From NCBI GenBank assembly GCA_964017155.1, contig OZ024857.1:1718701-1782700 (forward strand): DNA of 64,000 bases. Direction: 5' to 3'. The notes under the pieces were generated by a model that worked only from the letters and a program-made list of their open reading frames with translations, made no database searches and was not told the DNA's origin. The stretch is from Oasisia sp. SBJ-2009. Its lineage: Eukaryota; Annelida; Polychaeta; Sabellida; Siboglinidae. Shown here piece after piece: positions 54,906 to 63,623 of this stretch; position 1 is the first letter of the stretch; each line of letters begins with the position of its first letter. Made by a program: the position numbers and the translations under genes.

Positions 54906-57087
54906 TGTATATCTTTGCATATTATATATATATATGTGTGTATATATATATATATGTGTGTATATATATATATATATTATATATATATAGCTTAATTTCC
55001 AATGGGACTACTGTTATATAAAAATTATTGCAAATCCATGTTCAGTTTACATTCTACAGTGCAAATAACCTGGGCAGTTAAACAAATCTGACAATCTCAA
55101 GAAAAATTTAGCAGTTTTTGTCAACTCTTAAAAAAAACCTGGGCACTGATTGTGCAGTACTCACCTGTTTTTCTGTTCGAGTTCGCTGCTAACTTTGCGG
55201 CGGAACTTTGGCAGTAGATGCTGCAGGAGTTCCTTGATGGCCTCGCGGTCGGCGTACTGGGCCTCGCGCCCCTTGGGGTTGCAGAAGTGGAAGGTGTTGG
55301 CGCCCCCGTCCTGCAGCACCACCTGGAGCTGGACCTTCTCCTTGCTGTCGGGCGAGATCTTCTGAGCTGTGAGGAAGGGACAAGTTTCACTCGAATTGAA
55401 TATCAAATCGAATACCCTTGGAATTTTGAATATGAATTGAATATTAAATCGAATATCCTTGGAATTTTGAATACGAATCATATATCCTTGAAATTTCTAA
55501 TACTGAACGATGTCGAGATGTCGTCATAACCTGCACAGTGGCATCATCCCATGGCCACATGCATCGATCTTTTTGTTTACGACTGCTTACGAATGCCAAA
55601 CTTCTTACATATCTAATGTACATATACACACACCAGATGAAATCATTTAAATTCCTGTAAAGAATAAAATTAACAAAACAAATTTGCTCAAAACCAGACA
55701 TGATTTGTGGTGGCTGCGTGTAGACAGCGGTTACCATAACATCGGTAATTTAGGTGACCCGTAATTTATCGCGGCGTCACTACATAAATGACCTTCGCAA
55801 ATTCTGGTTTATCGTAACCCTACAGTAACCCTATCCCCTAATCTATCTTTAACTAATTCTAAACTAACCTTAACCGGACATGGCTAACAAGGCTGCTCAA
55901 CACAATACCCATACTGCAGTAATTATTGAGTTACAGCCAATGACGCGATATTAATGACGATGATATTCATTTATCTAGATGTGAATTTGTAATCGAGTAG
56001 TAGAAAAAGGCTTAAATATTCGAAATTTCAAATACTAATTTCGTCCCATCTTTACTGAGCTGTACGGGGGGGGGGGGACACAAGTCAATGAAAGTAAGTA
56101 CCACAATGATGGTATGTATTTAGATAAGTAATAATAGTAATAAAATGATCATAGTGGCGAAGGTTTCAGCGGGATCTGTCTCCACATGAGAACACAACAT
56201 AATGACTATGATATGAATATTCTTATCGTATTTGTTTATAAATTGTTAGCACATTTTATCGACATCTACAATTTTTTTCTACAATTGTTGAGACGAATTG
56301 ATGTTGGGTTCAAACACGTATTTGTAAAAAAAAATATTTGTATTGAAAATCACAAAAGGGCGCGTATTTGTATTTGATCTGTATTTGAGCTGTATTTGAT
56401 CTGTATTTGATCTGTATTTGCAAATACAATCAAATACACATAAAAATTACCATATTACCCACAACAGGTAAAGCACAGCCTGACATAAACTGGCTCAGGA
56501 GTTTAGACTGAATGTGTTCACACCTGGTCAACTGTGGGCAGCAACACTGAGGACATTGGCCTACAGTGAAGCTGGTCAAACATTAGCATCAATGAGTGAA
56601 TGGGAAGCCAGTGAAGCTTATCTATAGCCATAAAGGCAGGTATTCACAGGGAAGGTGCTTTAAAGAATCCTGCTGTGTAAACATCCTGGGCTAAGACAAA
56701 CAAACACAGGGAAGAGTATTTGTATTGAAATGTAGAAAAGCAACGTATTTGTATTCGATTTGGCTGAGTTGTATTTGATCCCAGAACGTGTATTTGGACC
56801 CAACCCTGATTGGTGGAATGACGCAAGTAAAACAGGTGTAAATTCCAATTTATTTAAGAAGCGCTAGACCGACGATGATGTCGAAACGCGTGTGTTACGC
56901 AGCTGGTTCACTTCAGGAGATTGAAGTACGTACATTTGATGTCTGCGTAGCTGTAGCTGATGGTGAATGTGTTCTTGGTCTGCTGCATCCACGCGACACG
57001 TTCACCCATCATGTACATCACCCCCTCACACTTCTTGTTGCGCACATGTTTAACGATCAACAGCACCTCTTCCGACGACCTCGACAT
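43259..57087 (-). CDS. GTF2H1: General transcription factor IIH subunit 1 (p62), 13 coding exons, complete
   Basis: Core TFIIH subunit for Pol II initiation and nucleotide excision repair in the nucleus. Exons 56934-57087, 55165-55366, 54179-54278, 52909-52971, 51794-51887, 51305-51454, 49972-50051, 49249-49503, 46110-46319, 45454-45544, 44660-44775, 44339-44431 and 43259-43345 join in frame to 1695 nt, or 564 aa (human 548). The N-terminal PH domain (1-118) begins [22 protein letters not shown]1 lies at about 119-152 ([23 protein letters not shown]). BSD2 lies at about 190-235 ([28 protein letters not shown]). A variable linker follows, then C-terminal helices ([20 protein letters not shown]). 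Twelve introns are GT-AG except intron 11, which has a GC donor. A 25-nt 5' UTR piece (57088-57112) follows an acceptor, so a noncoding first exon exists upstream. Confidence 0.95.
43353..43720 (-). mobile_element. Degenerate hAT-like MITE, inverted copy of 50908-51285
   Basis: It shares, in opposite orientation, GATTGGACCAAATTCAAGGC, CTTGAA, AATATTGTTTTGACTCAA, AATAACAGCCAGAAAAGGAA and GGCATTTCATTGTGGTC with the element at 50908-51285. Its termini are eroded. It begins within about 10 bp of the exon 13 acceptor. Confidence 0.6.
43960..44110 (-). mobile_element. Partial tRNA-derived SINE
   Basis: TATAGCCAGGTACTCATACA and neighbouring bases match the body of the SINE at 10774-11115 in the minus orientation. 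The A/B boxes are not preserved. It lies in GTF2H1 intron 12. Confidence 0.45.
44339..44431 (-). CDS. GTF2H1: GTF2H1 exon 12
   Basis: 93 nt, residues 506-536 ([31 protein letters not shown]). The acceptor is CTGTGACAG and the donor AAT|GTGAGT. Confidence 0.93.
44660..44775 (-). CDS. GTF2H1: GTF2H1 exon 11, with GC donor
   Basis: 116 nt, residues 467-505 ([38 protein letters not shown]). It ends AAG|GCGAGT: reading on past EEK leaves the p62 pattern, while joining to exon 12 restores [14 protein letters not shown]. This is therefore a GC-AG intron. The first 51 nt of this exon plus the acceptor are repeated twice more upstream. Confidence 0.93.
44709..44917 (-). repeat. 67-bp triplication of the GTF2H1 exon 11 acceptor and exon start
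   Basis: Three copies of an acceptor plus exon start, with AG|AGATGG boundaries at 44775 (true), 44842 and 44909, exactly 67 bp apart. Each copy holds GTTTCAG|AGATGGTGTCC, AACTAGAGCTGAAGC and CTGTACAA. The outermost copy is the most diverged. Using an upstream acceptor adds 67 or 134 nt and shifts the frame. Confidence 0.93.
45454..45544 (-). CDS. GTF2H1: GTF2H1 exon 10
   Basis: 91 nt, residues 437-466 ([30 protein letters not shown]). The SPGGALMQG core is a hallmark of p62. The donor is CACC|GTAAGT. Confidence 0.92.
45800..45846. repeat. (TA)n tract in GTF2H1 intron 9
   Basis: TATATATAT with one ATTTAAA interruption. The rest of intron 9 (45545-46109) is AT-rich and unremarkable. Confidence 0.7.
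46110..46319 (-). CDS. GTF2H1: GTF2H1 exon 9
   Basis: 210 nt, residues 367-436, including [28 protein letters not shown] and [12 protein letters not shown], corresponding to p62's 'LxxSDRYYHGPTP' segment. The acceptor is GACGTAG and the donor CAG|GTGTGT. Confidence 0.92.
46381..47155 (-). mobile_element. 5'-truncated non-LTR retrotransposon (RT C-terminal part)
   Basis: One frame (46523-47122) encodes about 200 aa: [61 protein letters not shown], and a terminal [19 protein letters not shown]. This is the post-catalytic region common to Jockey/CR1/L2-type LINE ORF2; no catalytic FADD box is present. The 3' UTR holds TATTGCGCCTATAT and CAGAGGCGCA and ends in (ATT)n at 46381-46397. It lies in GTF2H1 intron 8, same orientation as the gene. 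The frame is intact, so the insertion is fairly young. Confidence 0.8.
47279..47415. repeat. 34-bp tandem repeat, four copies
   Basis: Unit ATATGAATGAAATATTGTTT plus TGGTGAACCTTAAA, nearly identical in four copies. It is located in the middle of GTF2H1 intron 8, away from any exon. Confidence 0.85.
47560..49225 (-). repeat. 42/46-bp minisatellite beside the GTF2H1 exon 8 donor
   Basis: About 36 units of GTGTCACCAAAAGAATGACA, CAGACGCAACTGCAGTCATC, CTGCTT (plus strand). A shorter form lacks four bases near ACACAAGCAAC. The last unit ends about 24 bp from the donor (plus strand AATGACGTAC|C). AATGACGTAC resembles the unit's AATGACACAG, so a splice-site origin is possible but weak. Confidence 0.88.
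49249..49503 (-). CDS. GTF2H1: GTF2H1 exon 8
   Basis: 255 nt, residues 282-366 ([36 protein letters not shown], then a low-complexity Gly/Ser/Pro-rich linker ending PPPSKK). The 'IKRFNxHSxMVL' match fixes the frame. The donor is AAG|GTACGT. Confidence 0.93.
49600..49835 (-). mobile_element. tRNA-derived SINE, inverted copy
   Basis: On the minus strand: an A-box-like ATGGCTCAAGGGTAAAGC, a B box GGTTTGAATCC (49773-49783), then the body with AGTAACTGGCTATAGACAG and TGGTGGATATTTGTATGAGC. Same family as 10774-11115. It lies in GTF2H1 intron 7. Confidence 0.75.
49972..50051 (-). CDS. GTF2H1: GTF2H1 exon 7
   Basis: 80 nt, residues 255-281 ([27 protein letters not shown]). It corresponds to p62 'NPLLDLTALEDxxLxEGYG' with the next exon's GYG. 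The donor is GAG|GTCAGT. Confidence 0.91.
50908..51285. mobile_element. hAT-like MITE, 378 bp, with 6-bp target duplication
   Basis: The ends CAGGGTCTGTAC and GTACGGACCCTG are inverted repeats (11 of 12). The flanks CCATCT (50902-50907) and CCATCT (51286-51291) form a target duplication. Subterminal TTCAAG/CTTGAA motifs recur. It sits in GTF2H1 intron 6, starting 13 nt downstream of the exon 6 donor (51299-51304). Confidence 0.75.
51305..51454 (-). CDS. GTF2H1: GTF2H1 exon 6 (BSD2 domain)
   Basis: 150 nt, residues 205-254, including [38 protein letters not shown]. It carries most of the second BSD domain. The acceptor is CACGACAG and the donor CACG|GTAAAC. Confidence 0.94.
51794..51887 (-). 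CDS. GTF2H1: GTF2H1 exon 5
   Basis: 94 nt, residues 174-204 ([31 protein letters not shown]). The acceptor is GCTTCAG and the donor GCTG|GTTTGT. Confidence 0.94.
51920..51989. repeat. Long hairpin (inverted repeat, ~31-bp arms, 6-nt loop)
   Basis: The left arm (51920-51952) begins ACTGCACTATTTTATTTGGG; the right arm (51959-51989) ends AAAAAAATAGTGCAGT; the loop is TTACAG. It is only 26 bp from the transposon at 52016. Probably a fold-back element. Confidence 0.7.
52016..52821. mobile_element. hAT-like non-autonomous transposon, 806 bp, with 5-bp target duplication
   Basis: The ends CAGGGGTAGAACT and AGTTCTACCCCTG are perfect 13-bp inverted repeats. The flanks AAGCA (52011-52015) and AAGCA (52822-52826) form a target duplication. 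Subterminal TTTACTAGTCCG motifs recur at both ends. The inner segment 52540-52660 shares TTATCAACGTTTTAATGACT and TGGGATTTAGTTAC with the MITE at 172-533. No transposase is recognisable. Located in GTF2H1 intron 4. Confidence 0.8.
52909..52971 (-). CDS. GTF2H1: GTF2H1 exon 4
   Basis: 63 nt, residues 153-173 ([21 protein letters not shown]), matching p62 'KQDVGISAAFLADVRP' when joined to exon 5. The acceptor is CTCTGCAG and the donor CTG|GTGAGT. Confidence 0.92.
52972..54178 (-). other. GTF2H1 intron 3
   Basis: AT-rich intron with a short (TA)n at 53076-53090 and a tandem of two ~45-bp copies (TATAGACTTATCTTTAATGCC, 53110-53170). I see no gene or RNA feature in the remainder. Confidence 0.45.
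54179..54278 (-). CDS. GTF2H1: GTF2H1 exon 3 (BSD1 domain)
   Basis: 100 nt, residues 119-152 ([34 protein letters not shown]). The acceptor is GTTTTCAG and the donor GGG|GTGCGT. Confidence 0.94.
54786..54847. repeat. Short hairpin with 23-bp arms
   Basis: GCAAATTTAAAAACACTGCC ATT (54786-54808) pairs with AATGGCAGTGTTTTTTAAATTTGC (54824-54847) around a 15-nt loop. It is followed directly by a long (TA)n/(TG)n tract (54848-54990). Probably a fold-back element in GTF2H1 intron 2; a hairpin RNA is a weaker alternative. Confidence 0.6.
54848..54990. repeat. (TA)n microsatellite
   Basis: Near-continuous TATATA with short TGTGTG interruptions. Confidence 0.9.
55165..55366 (-). CDS. GTF2H1: GTF2H1 exon 2 (PH domain)
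   Basis: 202 nt, residues 52-118, including [32 protein letters not shown] and [18 protein letters not shown]. The acceptor is TCCTCACAG and the donor ACAG|GTGAGT. Confidence 0.95.
55367..56933 (-). other. GTF2H1 intron 1 (first coding intron)
   Basis: Contains three GAATTGAATAT.AAATCGAATA-type repeats just beside the exon 2 acceptor (55392-55480), a G-run near 56067, and TGTATTTGATC repeats (56360-56430, 56760-56800). No gene or structured RNA was seen. Confidence 0.45.
56934..57087 (-). CDS. GTF2H1: GTF2H1 exon 1 (start codon)
   Basis: 154 coding nt, residues 1-51: [54 protein letters not shown] at 57085-57087 fits the p62 N-terminus ([15 protein letters not shown]). An acceptor (ATTTTCAG) at 57113 shows that the exon starts 25 nt further up with 5' UTR. 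The donor is AAAT|GTACGT. Confidence 0.93.
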
Positions 57088-57839
57088 GGTCCGGGCATGA
57101 ACGCCGGGTCAGCTGAAAATTAAATGTTTTTCTCAGAATGTTCAGGTGTTTCTCCATCTCTGCAAACTACTTTCTACAGCTGCATTCATTCCTAATGACA
57201 TTACGTAGACTAGAGTGGTCTCATATAAATTTGATGATTAGGTACGCTGTAAACTGCTATGGGATTGTGGACCTTTCGAAGCATCTCACAAGGTACATAA
57301 AAGCAACTTAAATATAATGGAAAGTGGCATAATCTGCATTACAAATGCCAACAAATTGTCTGGCAGAATTATATGGGTTCATTAAACGACTTAAAGTAGA
57401 CTAGTACTGCCAGTGCAATGACTGGCTAACTTTTTGAGTAAGAATATGTGACACATCAGCTTTTCCACTGTCCATACAACTGTTTGAACCATTAATGGTT
57501 TTGAACACACTATGTCTATGACTTCAACAAGTTTTTTTTTATAGTAAACTACTGGCAAAACAGTTTTCATTATACCTGTAAATGGTTGAGTTTTTCTTGT
57601 AGAGCTCATACTAAAATAATTGCCTTTTGTTAGCCTTTAAATGTAAACAGATTTGTTGGACTGGGGCAGGCATCAGAATCTTGGGCTTGGCTTCCGCACC
57701 GGTGATCCTTTTTTTATCGAACACTCACTCGGAACAGATTAGTCATTACTGTCGTATGGATAAGTGCACATTTGTTATGAGTGTGCTTTGTTTAACTTAG
57801 CTACGCACTATCCAGGCAGTGAACTCAACTCCGGACGTT

Positions 57840-58960
57840 ACTGTCGCCAGTGATTGGGGGAGAGAGATCAAACTTTATGCCTGTGGACTCAGGAGTCCCC
57901 CAGGGATCAGTCGTTGGCCCGTGTCTCTTCCTTCAGTACATCAATGACCTACCCATAGACATTGAATCAAAAATCCGTCTGTTTGCTGATGACACCCTGT
58001 GCAGTAAGATCATTAAACACAAAGAGGACAAGAAAAAGCTGCAAAAAGATCTTGATTCCCTCACCATATGGGAGAAACAGTGGTCCATGAGCTTCCATCC
58101 ACAGAAATGCTACACGTTGAGTGCCACACGAAAGAAAAAGAATATTGTACCGTCATACCAACTACAAGGACACAACCTGCAAAACGTCAGCACAGCAAAA
58201 TACCTTGGCACTAACATACAGGACAACCTGAATTGGGGACTCCACATAGACACCATCACCAATAAAGCAAACAAGACACTTGGCTTCCTCAGAAGAAACC
58301 TAAAAATCGGAAACAAGAAAACCAAAGAAACAGCATATAAAGCCTTTGTCCGCCCAATCCTGGAGTACTCAGCCACTGTCTGGGACCCACACACTGCAAA
58401 CGACATAAAAACGATAGAAAAAGTTCAACGCCGAGCAGCAAGATGGGTTACAAATTGACACCACCAGACCTCCTGCGTCAACTCCATCATCGATTCTCTT
58501 GCCTGGCCTACACTCCAACAACACCGTTAGAAAGCTTGACTTGAAATGTTTTTCAAATTTCACCACCGCCTCGTCACCATTGATTCTGAATACCTACCAC
58601 AGCCAACAGAAAACAGATCAAGCCACAGAAAGAACAACACACACAGCTACAACATCCCCTAGTGCAAGACACAGTACAGACAGATGTCATTCTTCCCCCG
58701 GACCATACCCGAATGGGACAGCCTGCCCCAGGAAATAGTGGCAGTCCCTGGACTGTTTCAAGTCCAGGCTTGCTGCCCACCTCACTGTAAGTGTAACCAC
58801 GACAGACCACCCCCTCCCCCTCCCCTCCCCCTTGTTTCTTATGTCTACTACCCCCCTCTACTATGCCACACACCCTTTCCCGACATTTCAGAAGTGTCTA
58901 CTGCAACCTCCACAAATCAGCATAATCATCACAACATTGATGTTGGCTGATCAATAGAAG
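57840..58960 (+). mobile_element. 5'-truncated non-LTR retrotransposon with RT catalytic region
   Basis: The main frame (57850-58458) encodes SGVPQGSVVGPCLFLQYIND and LFADDTLCSKIIKHK (the RT FADD catalytic box), then YLGTNIQDNLNW, RPILEYSATVWDPHTANDIK and KVQRRAARWVTN. Frameshifts follow; SFFPRTIPEWDSLPQEIV at about 58684-58735 in another frame is the usual ORF2 end. It resembles Jockey/CR1-type LINEs. It is inactive and lies antisense within the 5' UTR intron of GTF2H1. Confidence 0.82.
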
Positions 58961-59141
58961 AAGAATGAATGTGCCGGTAACAACGTCCCCATCACACCCG
59001 GTCCGTGGCCAAGCCGCGGCGCAACTGATACTGAAGATGCACTGACAGCTAAACTGTCTAACAAGTAAAACTGGGTCGTTACACATTTTAAGGAAGCCAT
59101 ATTGATATAATAAAGTCGTATATGCCAACTATACAACTTAC

Positions 59142-59300
59142 ATCGGCGCATAAAGTGAACAAAGGTTCTCTGAAATATCTGCACAGAAAAACAACGACAT
59201 CACCTTCGCTCAGAATCCCCAAATCGCCATCACGACGATTCGCGCTATCACTCAGTCGCAAAGATACCTGGGATACTTTTATTACGACATTGGCAAAACC
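59142..59300 (-). promoter_or_regulatory. Possible noncoding first exon and promoter of GTF2H1
   Basis: A donor CCGAT|GTAAGT (plus-strand ACTTAC at 59136-59141) ends a CpG-containing segment (ATCACGACGATTCGCG, about 59228). It lies 2 kb upstream of the coding start, whose exon needs an upstream 5' UTR exon. The boundary on the right is not determinable. Confidence 0.35.
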
Positions 59301-59580
59301 TAATATATCGTGTTATAGAAACAAAAATAGATGCATTTCATTCTTAGTTAGGTAACTTGAAACTAAAACAACCATAGTTTATACACGATTAGCGTTATAT
59401 AACAAGTACTCATCACGACAACAGTGAGTTCTTTTTTCTGGCAGTCGCTTCAGAAACTATGGCAACGAATACAACATCCGGGATAATCTTTTGGGTTAAT
59501 TTGTTAATGTTATGGGCGTTGCAGTAGAATAGTTCAGTTAAATTTTGTTATTGGTGGTTAGTTTGTTTTCATCCATAAAA
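59301..59580. promoter_or_regulatory. Spacer between GTF2H1 and the pitchfork-like gene
   Basis: The two genes are head to head here. No TATA box or clear motif can be assigned by eye. Confidence 0.35.
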
Positions 59581-62500
59581 ATGGACATAGAAGGTAAGCT
59601 ACGGATGTTCTTTTACATTGTTCATTGCTAATCTGCTGTGATTTTCTCTAACAATTCGAGTTATAAAGATTAAATTTAAAGTCGGGGATATCAATTTTGA
59701 CAACTATTTATTAATTTGTGATTGGTGGATTCATACAATTTTAATTTACACAATAAAAATCGACTTCAGGTAAAGACTACTAGCAATTATTGTGGATATA
59801 ATGAATTGATTAGGTCGATATAACACACTATAATACTCCAGGCCAGGGCAGGGGAGAACCTGGATCAGTTATGCAAATATTCCCTCGGCCATATCATTTA
59901 TAATTATATGCAGATGCTTTTAGATTCCGAAAATGCAATTAAATTCTCTCACGAAGATATACCACTTGTGACACAATATAATCTTCTAAATAACCACTAT
60001 GCTAGGCCTTGACTTATACCTATTTCCAGCTCGAGCCCTAATGGCAATAGATATATAGGCATTTAAGAGCGATACTTTCGATATGCTTCTGATCACAAGA
60101 TCCAATTGGTTCCTCAGTTATCACATCTTCATCTTGGTTATGTTATTCACAAAAAATAAATGATTTAATATGCATTCTCTCTTTCCCCATCCTGTCCTCC
60201 TCATTTTCATCCTTCACCTTTTCCCATAATCTTCATCCTCTTTCCCTGTTTCCACCCTCTTCTCCTTCCTTCTGCTCCTTATCCAATGACCCAATATTAC
60301 CCAGCCTCGTTACCATGCTCCTTGTGTGCCTCCTCATCCCTTACAGCATCTTCCTCTCTGTTCTCTTCACTCATTCTTTGATATCTTAACAACATGTAGT
60401 CTGTGATACGTTAAATGTCTTACCAGTATGTTTACACATTAATTGTCTACAGAGGAAATTAAATAAACTTGAGATAAACGTAGCTGAATGGATAGGTAGA
60501 ATAGATAGACAGTTCTGAATGGATAGATATTAAAAAAGTTTAAACATAAGTTCTTATTGGTGTAGTAGACTTGACAGACCTCTGAATGGTTTAATTACCG
60601 CATTTATGGCATAGACAAATGCTATTAGATTATTATTATTATATTCCTTCCTTTCGTGCAACGTGGTAGCCCAGCCCAGATTCCAGGTAATGTCCCCCAG
60701 ATTTTTGGGGAAGCTTCGCGATATCCAGCCATATGCTGCAGTAAAAGTGCAAAGATTATTCATACACAAATGTTCACCCCTCTCTATGCCCTTGGGTTAT
60801 ACACAGCTAAGAAAATGGCGCTACATACACTCAACAAACTTGCTGAAGGTTCTTTACAACAGAACACATCAAATATGGGTTCTCAATTTTCTAGATTTCT
60901 ACTTCTGGAGCGACTCCCTCTTTCTCATTCCACATCTCTCCTTCCTCCAGATGTAGGTAAATGTGTTTTAGCTTCAAAATTATCACCCATCCAAGTTTTA
61001 TATGAATCAAGCTGAAATTTCAACCGAGTCTTTGCCTGCTTCTTGATGTTGGCTAGGTCTTCCATATGCATGTTCAACAAAGTTTAACCGCGTGGGGCAG
61101 TTTACGTATGCTCTCTAAAAAATCAGCATATATGTTAAAATTACAGAAACTACCACCTAGTATGTTAATTATGTTAAACAAATGTAACAAATGGATATTG
61201 CTTGCTGCACTGGTAACTTTTAAAAACTACGAATAATGTGCAGGACTACAGGTTGTGGGTGAGTGTGTATGATTTGTGACAACAGGTTGACCTAATAACT
61301 ACCAGGACAGTGACTATAATACAGTGTATTAATGCTGGCAGACTGAACACTCATGGTATGGGTTTGGGGCATCTGGTGAACCATGATTTTTTTAACCTAT
61401 ACAATGTCAGGTAACTCAGCCTGTGAATTATAAACATGTGTGGAATTGTCTGTGTTGTTTATAGGAATGTACAGACTGTTTGGGCTTGTTGGTATTGGTT
61501 AGTATGCCGAAATGACCATTTAATGGTCAACTAGTTAAGTTTTTCTCATTTGCTTGTTTACTTGTTGACTGTTGTACTTTTGTAAGATGATTTCTCAGAC
61601 CCTCTGTTCAGGTAAAATAGTTAGCTACAAGTGTATACGCATATCGTTTATCTGTACATGACTAAACCAGGAATAAACAACGATTTAAGTGTACAATTAA
61701 AATAGTAACTAAATGACCTTTTTTTGTGTAAATTATGTTTGGGGTGATCTACATATGTGAGAGTCAGTGATGTACTGTCCTTGTGGAGACTTGTATGGAC
61801 CCACAGACAGGTTGAATTAATTTACTGAATGTACATCAATATTTCACCATCTTTGTCAGTATTAACAATAATATAATAATTTGTTCAGGATTTATCTGGG
61901 TTGCATAATGTGGATGACAATGTCAATGAGGAATCTACACATTTTTCTAACATATAATTAATTATGGTAATCATGTTTTTTTCTCACAACAATATACATT
62001 TGTGACATCAACATAATTGTTAAAAATACCATTTCATTCATTGTCTAACTGGTTTTTCAATAATCATCATAAGGACAAAGGTACTACAAAATGCCACAAC
62101 ATTATAGCGTTATGTTGCGAAATAAATATGTTTGCTAAAATTTACAATTTTCTTAAGCTGACTTTATAACTTAGCCTGCTTTAGTTAATGCATATTGGTC
62201 AAGCAAAAGATGACCCAAAACTATTTGAAATAATTATTTACTTTGTTATCGAGTCAGTTGGCATCTTCTATAACTGGATTGTATGTTCTGATTAATTGAT
62301 CAAATTAATTACACGCTACATTTAAATACTTAATGAATAAATTATTTATTTTGTTAATTAAGTTGTTCTTGATTTTATCTGTTGCAATTACTAAACCAAA
62401 CCATATGAAGTCTTCAAAAGAAAAATAGCTAAAAATAGGTCCATCACGAATAGACTTAAATAGTCATGCGTTATATTGTGTACTGCCCTCTTAGAGTGCT

Positions 62501-62985
62501 TGATCTTAATTAGTGTTGTGAAGTCTGGGGAAATACATACATGTATATAAATAAAATATAGCCACTACCTCTGTGTTACAGAAAAAAACCAGTAAGAATA
62601 TGTAAACATAGAGGGAACTTGTCACACACAAGATTTATGTTTAGTTACTTTAATACTCTAATACTTAGGTGAGGAAACCTCTTGCGTTTTCTTTCTTCAA
62701 CACATCTATAAATTGTTTTATTATTGCATAGAGTGTATGTATGCACAACAACTAGATGTTCAGCTTAGATTAATTTGTGTTGTTTTACTTACTAATTCAT
62801 CTAGTATATACATATATACATTGTGTTGTTGTTTAAATTGTTGAATAAAATTCAATTCAATCATTTGACTGATATAATCACAATATTAACATCTTACAGA
62901 AATCCTGCCAAAGGAAAGTTGTTCAACTAGTTTGTTGAAAGCCAACATAATTATATGATGTGCATGTATGTATAATGTATGTGTG

Positions 62986-63076
<91 letters not shown>

Positions 63077-63216
63077 CGTATGTGTGCATGTGTGCGTGCA
63101 TGTGTATGACAGAGAGAGCATAATTTTATGTATGTGTGTGCATGTTTGTATGTGAATGTGTGCATACGTACACGTGTGCATGTATGTGCCTGTGTGTGTG
63201 CATGTGTATGTGTGCA

Positions 63217-63312
<96 letters not shown>

Positions 63313-63623
63313 CATGTGTCTAAGTGCATACATATGCATGCCTGTATACATCCATGTGATTAAGCGTGTGTAATTACGTGCAAAATTATTATGACAGTGT
63401 TAATGTGCACATTAGATAAATAGCAGCTGATATTGCAAAATCAGTTTTGTCTTAATTAAGCTACTTTATTTTACGAACAGAAAACAACAATAACATCTCT
63501 TTTGGGACGACCCTGGACCGGGAGATATATCCTTCACATGTGCCTCCGTCGAAGCTTGGCAGGGGTCTGTGCCCCATCCGAGGTACTCCAAATGTTGGCC
63601 CATCCACGTACAACAATGAAGAG
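59581..63623 (+). CDS. Pitchfork/CIMAP3-like ciliary protein, first two coding exons (partial)
   Basis: Exon 1 (59581-59593) encodes MDIE plus G and ends at GAAG|GTAAGC. Exon 2 (63481-63623) follows CGAACAG and encodes [47 protein letters not shown], ending GAG|GTGAGA. The pattern FGT..(R)..(F/Y)P...PP..LG....P(I/L)RG(T/S)P..GP..Y matches the N-terminal part of vertebrate pitchfork (PIFO/CIMAP3), a protein of cilia and basal bodies. GP..Y motifs also occur in other SHIPPO/sperm-tail proteins, so a relative is possible. The gene is divergent from GTF2H1 and continues past the right edge. The 3.9-kb intron contains no other gene I can support. Confidence 0.6.
62979..63075. repeat. (TG)n microsatellite
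   Basis: About 95 bp of nearly uninterrupted TGTGTG, followed by degenerate TGCATG/TGTATG sequence to 63215. Confidence 0.95.
63219..63310. repeat. (TA)n microsatellite
   Basis: About 90 bp of TATATA with one CATATA interruption. Together with the (TG)n tract it lies 170-500 bp before exon 2 of the pitchfork-like gene. Confidence 0.95.

Larger units (their letters stand above)
59594..63480 (+). other. Intron 1 of the pitchfork-like gene
   Basis: AT-rich. It contains a CT-rich stretch (60178-60370), a SINE/LINE tail (60565-60645, shared with 38965-39050), and simple repeats near its 3' end. No coding feature is supported. Confidence 0.5.

Noticed and set aside
62886..63373. His/Thr- and Ile/Tyr-repeat ORFs
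   Set aside because: Translations of (TG)n and (TA)n tracts.
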